From assembly GCA_023362775.1 (NCBI GenBank), contig JALMGJ010000006.1:16452001-16516000 (forward strand): a stretch of DNA of 64,000 nucleotides. The letters are read 5' to 3'. Shown one piece after another: positions 45,001 through 57,000 of the stretch; the stretch's first letter is position 1; each line of letters opens with the position of its first letter. The notes under the pieces are model-generated. The model ran no database searches, had not been told where the DNA came from, and was given only the letters and a program-made list of their open reading frames with translations. Made by a program: the position numbers and the translations under genes. The stretch is from Charina bottae. Lineage: Eukaryota; Chordata; Lepidosauria; Squamata; Charinaidae.

Positions 45001-48000
45001 AACTTATATCCCCATACCAAAAAAGGGAAGCACTAAAGAATGTTCAAACTATCAAACAGTGGCACTTATTTCACATGCCAGTAAGGTAATGCTCAAGATC
45101 TTGCAAGGTAGACTCCAGCAATTCATGGAGCGAGAATTGCCAGATGTACAAGCTGGGTTTAGAAAAGGCAGAGGAACTAGAGACCAAATTGCCAATATCC
45201 GCTGGATAATGGAGAAAGCCAGGGAATTTCAGAAAAACATCTATTTCTGTTTTATTGACTATTCTAAAGCCTTTGACTGTGTGGATCATAACAAATTGTG
45301 GCAAGTTCTTGGTGGTATGGGGATACCAAGTCATCTTGTCTGCCTCCTGAGGAATCTGTATAATGACCAAGTAGCAACGGTAAGAACAGAGCACAGAACA
45401 ACGGACTGGTTTAAGATTGGGAAAGGAGTACGGCAGGGCTGTATATTCTCACCCTACCTATTCAACCTGTACGCAGAACACATCATGCGACATGCTGGGC
45501 TTGAGGAATCCAAGGCTGGAGTTAAAATCGCTGGAAGAAACATTAACAATCTCAGATATGCAGATGATACCACTTTGATGGCTGAAAGCGAGGAGGAGTT
45601 GAGGAGCCTTATGACGAAGGTGAAAGAAGAAAGTGCAAAAGCTGGGTTGCAGTTAAACCTCAAAAAAACCAAGATTATGGCAACGAGCTTGATTGATGAC
45701 TGGCAAATAGAGGGAGAAAAAGTGGAGGCAGTGACAGACTTTGTATTTCTAGGCGCAAAGATTACTGCAGATGCTGACTGCAGCCAGGAAATCAGAAGAC
45801 GTCTACTTCTTGGGAGGAGAGCAATGGCAAATCTTGATAAAATAGTTAAGAGCAGAGACATCACACTGACAACAAAGTTCCGCATAGTTAAAGCAATGGT
45901 ATTCCCTGCAGTAACCTATGGCTGCGAGAGCTGGACCATAAGGAAGGCTGAGTGAAGGAAGATAGATGCTTTTGAACTGTGGTGTTGGAGGAAAATTCTG
46001 AGAGTGCCTTGGACTGCAAGAAGATCAAACCAGTCCATACTCCAGGAAATCAAGCCAGACTGCTCACTTGAGGGAATGACATTAAAGGCAAAACTGAAGT
46101 ACTTTGGCCACATAATGAGAAGACAGGATACCCTGGAGAAGAAGCTGATGCTAGGGAAAGTGGAAGGCAAAAGGAAGAGGGGCCGACCAAGGGCAAGATG
46201 GATGGATGGTATTCTGGAGGTGACGGACTCAACCTTGGGGGAGCTGGGGATGGTGACGGCCGACAGGAAGCTCTGGCGTGGGCTGGTCCATGAAGTCACG
46301 AAGCGTTGGAAGCGACTGAATGAATAAACAACAGACCCTGCAGTCCAACCATATGCCACAAGACAGGACTGTTTGCCCATCTACTGTATTTATTATTTCT
46401 CTAAAAAAAGAATGTGTCAAAACAAGAAATGTACATTTTACAGATACCAATCTGACAACAACAAAAGGAGGCATGCCCTCCCCAAAATCACTGGGAATGG
46501 GGGTGGGGGGAGATAATACAATTATCCACTAAGAATTTGCAGTATTATTTACAGAAGGTATCATATAATGGTTATTCCTCAAAGTATTTTTACACCAATT
46601 CCTGATAGCCAAATCCTAACCCTTTCCCATTATTCAACAGATACCTGAACTTAATCATGTGCTCAAGATGCACTTTTTAAAGATCTTCTAACCTTAAGGT
46701 TAGGGAGAAAAGTCTAAAGATATATTGGTACTGTAAGTAAATGCTGATGCTTCAGAAATTCAAAGAGTTGGTATGAATAATCTATGTACCAAATGTTATT
46801 TATTTACTATTTACACTTCCTGTTTCTCTTCAAAACACTCAGCCCTCTATAGCTTGAATCATGTCAACTGGATTTCTATTTTCTCAGTGGAAACGTTTCG
46901 CTCCTTATCCAAGAAGCTTCTTCAGTCTGAGCAGTTTGTAAGGGAATCCTTAAATATGTTTCTAGGGTGGCTGTGTGACCTTGCACCTGGGGCTAGTTCA
47001 TGGTTATTTGAGATGTTTATTTCTAAGTCCCTTTATCATCCAAAGAAGGATCGTTAAGATTACCTTGCTGTTGTTGAGATTGCGAAATGGTCTTAATCTT
47101 CCTAGGCGGAGAAGACAAAGCAGGAAGGAAAATAGGGGAAAGATTGTGCCTGAGGCCCCCACCTCTATTCAAAGAAGGATTTTCCAAGTTGGCATAAATG
47201 GATTCCTTGACCCCTCTTTCAAAACACTTATCTGCCCTGTCTAAAATGTGAACATTAATGTCCTCATTAATTAACACTCAGCCCTCTATCTTTTTTCTCC
47301 ACTGGAAGCATATAGCTCAGATTCTGTGGGCCCTGTACTGGCTATTAATTGATTTCTGGATACAAGGTGCTGGTTATGACCTATAAAGCCCTTTATGGTT
47401 TGCACCAGAATTTCCACACGGTGACCTTTTCCAGCCAGCATCAACCTGACCTATTAGAACATCTAGGGAAACACTACTTATAGTCCCACGTTTCTGAGAT
47501 ATTTGGGGGCTGAAGCTAAAGGGCACTGCTTTCTTTTGGCAGCACTGGTACTTTGGGACATCCTTCTGACAAGAGATCAGGCTAGCTGCCTCTCTGCTGG
47601 TTTTTAGAGAAATGTTAAAAGCTGAATTATTTAAAAGGGCCTTTTTCTTAAGTTTATATTTGATGCCATCTTGTTCTTTTTCATTGTTCCTTATTTCTGA
47701 TTTGTTACTCTTACCTTTATTATTATATTTTATGGTTTTTGATTGGGGATTTTAGGTTGTTATTGTTGTGATTGTAATTGGTTTTAATCTGACCATGAAT
47801 ATTTTAATTTTTGTTTGTTACATACTATGTAAGCTGAGAGTTATTTGATTGTAACAGAATAAAAGTTTGATAGATAAATAAATATTTTTTTAAAAAATTA
47901 TTGCCATGCCAATATTATTATGTATATGCTGGACTATAATTTTTTTACATTTTTTTAAATAACTCAAGGTGGGGAACATACTGTACCTAATACTCCTTCC

Positions 48001-51000
48001 TCCTCCTATTGTCCCCACAACAACCCTGTGAGGTGAGTTGGGCTGAGAGAGTGTGACTGGCCCAAGGTCACCCAGCTGGCTTTCATGCCTAAGGCGGGAC
48101 TAGAACTCACAGACTCCTGGTTTCTAGCCTGTTGCCTTAACCACTAGACCAAACTGGTTCTAACTATACAGTACATGCAAAAAATACTACACATTGAGCA
48201 ACAAAAACTTGCAAACTGGAAAAATTAGAATCATTTGAATAATTTAGCATGACATAACATTTGGTTATCTGATCATGGTTCCCACTGGCTTCACAAACAC
48301 ACATTAAAAAAATTATCTCTTACCTTTTGTGTAATCATATTGCAAATCTCTGGTAAGAAATCTTCACTCAAGAGTTTGTAAAGCTGCTTTTCTCTTAAAG
48401 ATGTTCTCTCTCGGAAGCTTTCTGTAACCTGCCTCCATTCCTCTTCTGTCTGGCATATCAACCACCATGTTCCATGGCCCAGTCCTTGAGAAATTTTCAT
48501 AATGGGATAATTCTCTATTAATCTGACCATATAATCCATGTCCAACTAGAATTCAAACTTCCATATGCTGCATTTTGCAAATTTATTTTATACTTTTGAG
48601 TACAGGTAGTCCTCACTAACCAACTGCAATTGGGACTGGCAACTCCATCGCTAAGCAGCGTAGTTGTTAAGCATGATGTCATGCGACTGCACTGACTTAC
48701 AATGTCAGTTCTGGCTGCGGTCATTGAGTGAATCACCGTAGGTTGTTAAGCGCAATGCCACATGACTGCGACTTGTGACTTCCTGCCATCTTCCCAATTG
48801 ACTTTGCTTGTTGGAAGTCGCTGTTGGGATGCTGCGATTGTCATAAATGTGCACTGATTGCCAAGTGCCCAAATCACAACCACTTGACTGCGGGGATGCC
48901 GCAATGGCCGCAACTTTGAGGACCAGTTGTAAGTCTCGTTTATCAGGCCTGTTGTAATTTTGAATGGTCATTGAACGAGTGGTCGGGAAGCGAGGACTAC
49001 CTGTACTTTATCTGGATAACATCCACAAGACTTCTTCTCATGACAAACAGAACTGGATTCAGAATTTTGATTTTGTTTGATTTAGTTGTTTCAACTAAAT
49101 TTGGTGACTGTGCACAGTGGCTTTGCAAAAGCTGGAGAAGGGTAGATTGGTGTAGGATCCTGTGATCCAGAATAGTTAGTAAATGACCAAGACCACTGTT
49201 TGCCAGTTGTGAAGCACAAATGAAATAAATGGCCAGCATAGTCTCATGGTAACATAAATAAATGGCTTCCTTCAGGTTTCTCTGTCTGCTCAAAAGCTCT
49301 GCTCTGCATTCCTTCTGAGCAATATTTCTGACAGACCTCTAAAAAAAACAACCACACCTTTCTGCAGATGCCTGTATGCTTTCTTCTATTTGTCAAAGAC
49401 CAAAGTTATTTATGTATGCAACTTGAAGAACTAAAACTTAAAAAATTAAATGTAATCTTAACTGCATCATTGCTTTTAATTAGTGGAGTTGGGTTGAGTT
49501 GTTTCTTTGTGCAGTTTTGTGGAGTCGGGGGTTGGTGGTTGGAGGAAGGAGAAGAACGGAAGATGAGTGGCTGAGGTGAGTGGGAGTGATGTCAGTGGAA
49601 ACAGGGATAGAGGATTTAAAAAATGTTCTCACTGCAGTTCTCCATCCTAGGCAGATGCACTGGTGACCGGGAGACTGGTAGAGAAGGCTTGCCTATGGCA
49701 ATGCTAATGTCTACAATCTCAGAGATTGCTGCTGCACTGATGACAAGTTGGGTTGGAAGGCCTGGGCTAACCTTTGCATCTGCACCAAAGACTACTGACT
49801 TAGAAGCTATGGGAGGAGAGAGGGGCTGTCATCGGTGGCAGGTTCAAGTCATCCATTGCTGGAGCAGCATGAGCTCAGCCACAGTGTGCTGGGAGATGGA
49901 AGAGCTTGGAAAGGCAGCCAGTTGCCCTAGGACTGGAAGTGAGGACCACACTGCACAACTGAAGGCATCCTGTCATGATGGCGGTAGAGGGAGGGAAGCC
50001 TTGGCAGCCTAGATTGTGACGCCCTAACTAGAGGGCCACTGTTTAAGTATGGTGGGATATGAGGCAAGAGCACATAGCCAGAGGCTGTGACAGGTGGAGG
50101 CTGAGTTTTGCTGGGACCCTGCTGAATGTCCAGAAAAAGAGCTGCTGATGTGTGGCTGGGCTAGTGTCAATTTGTACTAATAATTTGAATAACTAGTCTT
50201 AACACCTCCTCGTTGTGAGACATGGAAAGCTGTAAGTGAAGACAGAGGCCCTTTCTGCAGTGAGAAAGTAGACAGGGGGTTCTTCCCTCAGCCAGATGAC
50301 AAGTGGCTGCAGGGAGGAACTGGTTGCATTTATATGGGAGTTGGTTGAGATGCAAGGGAGATATTGAGAGATGAAGGTTAGATTTACCAGCCTGGCTGAG
50401 TTCTTTTACTAGGGAGTAAGGCTGGCAGCCAGGTGGAAAAGTGAAAATAAGTGTATAACAGTTTGGGGATGTGGGAGGATTGTTGGTGACTGATTGATAT
50501 GTAGTACATTGTGACTGTTGTAAAAGTATGGTGTAGTTAGGATGATTTGCTATGGGTGCCAGTGGGTGGCCACTTCCTGAGGTTAATAGGCAGTATGATC
50601 CCAGTTATGAGGTGCTGATGGAAATATGATGGGGAGCACTGTGTGGGCCATTATAAGAGAAGGGAGATCAGCACTTTGGTATCAATCTCCACTTCCAGTC
50701 TCGTAGACCCAGTCCTGGTGGTGAAATTGTTAGTGACTTGGCTTAAGTTGCTGTTAGTAATAAGATGGTGCTCATTCATGACCTAGCTATGCATGAGGGG
50801 GAGGATCTGGCATGTATTACCAAGACCTGGATGGCCGGGGGAAGTGGTACCAATCAAAGAGAATATTTGTAGCTCAGGGTTGAACTGTGGAGTCCTTGGT
50901 GTTCTCTGAGCCTTGTTGTTTTCTTGCAGACATTTCATTGCCACACTGGCAATGAAACGTCTGCAAGAAAACAACAAGGCTCAGAGAACACCAAGGACTC

Positions 51001-54000
51001 CACAGAAGTGATACCACTTTTTCAGAGATTTGCCTGGCTGGGTTTCACATTAAGCAGCAACTGTGAGCCCAAGGCCAGGGCTTGGGTCAGCTTGTTTGTG
51101 ACTAGGGACATAGCAGAGCACAAACAGAAAAGCAAGATTCACATGTAGCTTGATCAGGTTTAATATCAAGAAATATTAATAGCATATGAAAGGTTATTAT
51201 GGAATATAGGATTCTGGACCAGATGGATTTTGGTTTGGTTCAACAGGCCTCTTATATTCTTTAGTCCTTGCATATGCTGTATTCTGCCACTCAGTAATGT
51301 CTACTTTAGCCCTAGGTCACATACCATTCACAGCAAGGGTGAGTTTACATGAATTAACCTATGAATTTATTTTCATAGGACTAATACAGAACTATAGTAT
51401 GAACATAATAAAATCCATATGGGGATCTCAGTTCAAGAGCTGTTTAAGGAAGGTAGATTACTGCCTCCAAGAATCAGAAGCTCCACTAGCAAAGAAGGAT
51501 GAATTCAGCTGAAGAGGATAAGAATTCTTCTTCCTCCATGACATAAAAGGCAAAAATAACATGCTCACATATATTTTGTTTCTTGAAAGTATTATGACAT
51601 TAAACAAATTAATATTTTAGTTGTAGAGCCAGCAAACAGCCTGCATCTATTCATTGTCAATTACCATTCGTCTAAAAACAGCAAGAACTGTATTACTGAA
51701 CATCCAAGGTATACTATTCAACTTATTTTCTAAGTGTATGGAATGAAATGAACAAAACAAAGAAGGCCTCCCTTCCAAGCTGCTGCATTTTTATTAGCTA
51801 GGTTTTAACTATAATCCACAAGTTCTACTTACCATTTCTGAACTGTGATTCATGAACAAGTGCATTGGCTTCTTCTCTCTCTCTGTAAACAAAAAGAAAA
51901 GATATTGCAAAAATTATAAAGAGCAAATTTGAACAGCGTAATACACCGAGGGCTGGAATAAATTATACTGCCACTAAAAAGCCACAGCAATTTGTAATTT
52001 ATTTATTTATTATTTAAATTTGTAGCAACGCCCATCTCCTCTATACCAGGGAACTCCGGTAATTATATTTTAGCTGCAGAAGACAAACTATAAACTAGAT
52101 TCTAGTCCCATAAAACTCAATATTCATTACAAGTTTTTCATAGTCTTCAAAAAACAGTAGTTATATGGGATTAGCACAAATAAAAAAAGGCAGGGGTGCT
52201 TCTCTTCCAAACAAATTCAACCCCAATGATATTCTGGCCCAGAAGCAAATAACTGATGCAAGCACAGCAGGGCAATCATGCTGGGGCAAATTTCCATTAA
52301 CATCCTTGCCACTGCATTCTGGGCCAGCTGAAATCGATTGATTACCGTGTATATGCCATTAGGTTGTGAAGACTATATGAGCCCCACATCAAACACCCTG
52401 CAATAATTCAGTGGAGATGTAATTGAGGAACTCAGAACTTCTGAATTCATCTCAGAAGGTCTAAGAAACAGGTAGAGGTAGTGTACTACTTTCAACTTGG
52501 CAACCAGGTACAAAGCAAATCCAGGTATATCCCACGTTGCCAGAAAGACTCAGTTTATTTTTAAAATGTTTATAACACAATTTAAATAAGCAGTCAAGAA
52601 GTCTCCATTAATCTTCATATTTTGGTAAATGCATTCTTGTTGTATTAAAGTTATGTTACATCTTTATTGGTGCTTAGTTTGTTTATTCATTCAGTCGCTT
52701 CCAACTCTTTGACCATCTGGAGAAGTCCATTTATAAAGTCGTCTTTTAGGTTGCTGGAAGAGAGTGTTTGTTATGCACAGTGAGTTGTCTTGGCAAAATT
52801 CTATCAGCCTATGTCCTGCTTCATTTTGTTCTCCCAGACCATGCTTACCTGCAATTCCAGGTGTCGTTTGACTACCCACCTTAGCATTCCAGTCTCCTGT
52901 AATGAAAATAACATCTCTTTTTGGCATATTATCCAGTAGGTGCTGCAGATCCTCATAGAACTGATCTACTTCTGCTTCTTCAGCATCTGTGGTTGGGGCG
53001 TATATTTGGATCACTGTGGTGTTAAATGGCTTACACTGAATTCAAGTTGAGATCATTCTATCGTTTTTTAGATTGTATCCAAGCACTGCTTTAGCCACTT
53101 TATTATTAATTATGAAGGCTACTCCATTTCTTCTGTGGTCCTCTTGTCCACAGTAGTAGATCTGGTGGTCATCTGATGTGAAGTGGCCCATTCCAGTCCA
53201 TTTCAGTTCACTGACACCCAAAATGTCTATATTTAATCTTGTCATCTCACCAATAACCACATCCAATTTGCCCTGGCTCATAGATCATACATTCCAGGTT
53301 CCTATGGTGTGTTGATCTTTAGAACATCGGATTCGTCGTTCACCACCAGCACCGTCGGCCGCTAGCTGTCCTTTCGGCTTTGAGCTAGCTGCGTCATCAC
53401 ATCTGGGGCTAGTTGAACTTATCCTCTGTTCCTCCCCAGTAGCATTTTGACCATCTTCCAACCTGGGAGTCCCATCTTCCGATGGTGTACCGACATATCT
53501 CTGGTTGTACTGATCCATTTAGTTTCCACGGCAAGAATACTGGGGTGGGTTGCTGTTACCTTCCCCAGGGATCGTATTTAGTCTGACCGCTCTGCCATGA
53601 CCTTCCCGTCTTGGGTGTCCCTTCACGGTTTAGCTCATGGCGTCATTGAGTTGCTCAAGCTCCAGCACCACGACAAGGTAACGATCTCCTTTGCTGGTGC
53701 TTAGTAGGTATGTACAAAACCTACAATTCCAGGAATGGAATATTCCACAGACTTCTGGGACATTCTATTTTTTTCTCTAAACTTGCTGATCTAGCTATTC
53801 CCATAGGGCCTGGTGGTGTTAAAAATCCCCACTCCTCAGTTAGCAACTACTTTGGTTAGTGACCATTCGCAAATACAACGATAATAAAAAATTCATTTTC
53901 ACGACTGATGTCTATGAAGGTTCTCAGTCATCCAGGTGGAACAGTCTGTGGCTTGAATCATGTCAACTGGATTTCTATTTTCTTAGTGGAAACGTTTCAC

Positions 54001-57000
54001 TCCTTATCCAAGGAGCTTCTTCAGTCTGAGTAAAGTTAGTAAGGGAATCCTTAAATATGTTTCTAGGCTGGCTGTGTGACCTTGCACCTGGGGCTAGGTC
54101 ATGGTTATTTTTGAGATGTTTGTTTCTAAGTCCCTTTATCATCTAAAGGAGGATCGTTAAGATTACCCTGCTGCTGTTGAGCTTGTGAAATGGTCTTAAT
54201 CTTCCTAGGCACAGAAGACAAAGCAGGAAGGAAGATAGGGGAAAGGTTATGCCTGAGGCCCCCACCTCTATTCAAGGAAGGATTTTCCAAGTTGGCATGA
54301 ATGGATTCCTTGACCCCTCTCTCAAACCACCTATCTTCTCTGTCTAAAATGTGAACATTAATGTCCTCAAATGAGTGTCCTTTTTCCTTTAGATGAAGAT
54401 AAACTGCTGACTCTGGTCCTGTGGTGTTACTTCTCCTGTGTTGGGCCATCCTCCTGTACAAAGGTTGTTTGGTTTCTCCAATGTAGAGTTCAGAGCACTC
54501 CTCACTGCACTGGATTGCATACACTACATTGCTTTCCTTGTGTTTTGGAGTTTGATCTTTGGGGTGTACAAGCCTCTGTCTCAGTGTGTTGGTGGGTTTG
54601 AAATATACAGGTATGTGGTGTTTGCCAAATATCCGTTTGATCTTTTCAGACACGCCAGCCATGTAAGGAATGACCAGGTTCTTCCGTTTACTCTGAGTCT
54701 CAGCCCTATCTGTCGCTGTTTTAGGTCTGGTAGACTTAGATTTGGTGAAGGCCCAATTTGGATATCCACAGGCCTGCAGAGCTGTTCTCAGATGCTGCTT
54801 TTCATTCTTTTTGGAATCCATGGAGGTGGGGATGGTTTCTGCTCTGTGTGACAATGTCCTGATGACTCCTAGTTTGTGCTGCAGTGGATGGTGGGAGTCA
54901 AACATCAGGTATTGATCTGTGTGTGTGGGTTTCCTGTAGATCCCTATTTCTAGCTTGCCACCGGTCCCAATGAGGACTTCACAGTCTAGGAATGCCAGTC
55001 TGTTGTCCTTGGTGTCTTCTCTGGTGAAGCTAATGTTGGCATCTATAGTGTTTATATGGTCCGTGAAGGCCTGTACTTCCTGGGCCTTGATTTTGACCCA
55101 GGTGTCATCCACATACCTAAACCAGTGGGTGGGCATCGTTCCCTGGAATGTGTTGAGTGCTTTCTTCTCCACTTCTTCCATGTATAAATTGGCCACAATG
55201 GGTGACACAGGAGAACCCATGGCACAGCCGTGCTTTTGTCTGTAAAAGTCACCTCTGTATGTGAAATAAGTGGTGTTAAGACACAGGTCCAGAAGATGGC
55301 AGATCTGGTTTGGGTTGAGATGGCTTCTCCTTTCCAGGGTGCTGTCCTCTTCTAGTCTCTTCCTGACAGCGGATAGAGCATGAGTGGTGGGGATGCTGGT
55401 GAAAAGGGAGGACACATCAAAGGAGACCATAGTTTCATCTGTATCCAGTTTCAGGATCTTTGCTTTGGAAACAAATTCTTCCGAATTATGGATGTGGTGT
55501 TCAGAGTGTCCAACTAGAGGTGCTAGTATGGTAGAGAGGTGTTTGGCAATGTTGTATGTTACCGAATTGATGCTGCTGACTATGGGTCGGAGGGGTGTTC
55601 CTTCCTTGTGGATCTTAGGAAGTCCGTAGATGCAGGGGATGGCTTCTCCAGGATACAGACGGTGGTAGGTAATCCTATCGATGGAGCCATCATGTTCCAA
55701 TTGTTTCAAACTGTCTATTGCCTTTTTCTTGTAATTGTTGGTGGGGTCTCTTTTCAGTTTTTCATATGTATGGTGATCCTCCAAAAGTGAGGTAATTTTA
55801 TTGTGGTAGTCTGCAGTGTTTAGAACCACTGTACATCTTCCTTTGTCCAGTGCTCAACCTCCTCCCCCCAACCTTACCGTCCAAGAGAGGAGAGCCCTGA
55901 CAGCCCTCAGCAAAGATGAAACCATCACCATTTTACCTGCTGACAAAGGAAGATGTACAGTGGTTCTAAACACTGCAGACTACCACAATAAAATTACCTC
56001 ACTTTTGGAGGATCACCATACATATGAAAAACTGAAAAGAGACCCCACCAACAATTACAAGAAAAAGGCAATAGACAGTTTGAAACAATTGGAACATGAT
56101 GGCTCCATCGATAGGATTACCTACCACCGTCTGTATCCTGGAGAAGCCATCCCCTGCATCTACGGACTTCCTAAGATCCACAAGGAAGGAACACCCCTCC
56201 GACCCATAGTCAGCAGCATCAATTCGGTAACATACAACATTGCCAAACACCTCTCTACCATACTAGCACCTCTAGTTGGACACTCTGAACACCACATCCA
56301 TAATTCGGAAGAATTTGTTTCCAAAGCAAAGATCCTGAAACTGGATACAGATGAAACTATGGTCTCCTTTGATGTGTCCTCCCTTTTCACCAGCATCCCC
56401 ACCACTCATGCTCTATCCGCTGTCAGGAAGAGACTAGAAGAGGACAGCACCCTGGAAAGGAGAAGCCATCTCAACCCAAACCAGATCTGCCATCTTCTGG
56501 ACCTGTGTCTTAACACCACTTATTTCACATACAGAGGTGACTTTTACAGACAAAAGCACGGCTGTGCCATGGGTTCTCCTGTGTCACCCATTGTGGCCAA
56601 TTTATACATGGAAGAAGTGGAGAAGAAAGCACTCAACACATTCCAGGGAACGATGCCCACCCACTGGTTTAGGTATGTGGATGACACCTGGGTCAAAATC
56701 AAGGCCCAGGAAGTACAGGCCTTCACGGACCATATAAACACTATAGATGCCAACATTAGCTTCACCAGAGAAGACACCAAGGACAACAGACTGGCATTCC
56801 TAGACTGTGAAGTCCTCATTGGGACCGGTGGCAAGCTAGAAATAGGGATCTACAGGAAACCCACACACACAGATCAATACCTGATGTTTGACTCCCACCA
56901 TCCACTGCAGCACAAACTAGGAGTCATCAGGACATTGTCACACAGAGCAGAAACCATCCCCACCTCCATGGATTCCAAAAAGAATGAAAAGCAGCATCTG

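Noticed and set aside
44289..45885. Minus-strand ORFs of 107-187 codons with hydrophobic stretches
   Set aside because: Antisense shadows of the BovB RT frame.
53897..53920. CTGATG...GAAGG in the Penelope left target site as a hammerhead core
   Set aside because: It lies across the target duplication and the tail and lacks a stem II; the better candidate is the CTGAAGA motif inside the element.
54371..55790. Plus-strand ORFs up to 137 codons, mirrored at 56.0-57.4 kb on the minus strand
   Set aside because: Antisense shadows of the Penelope RT arms; their mirrored occurrence only shows the palindrome.
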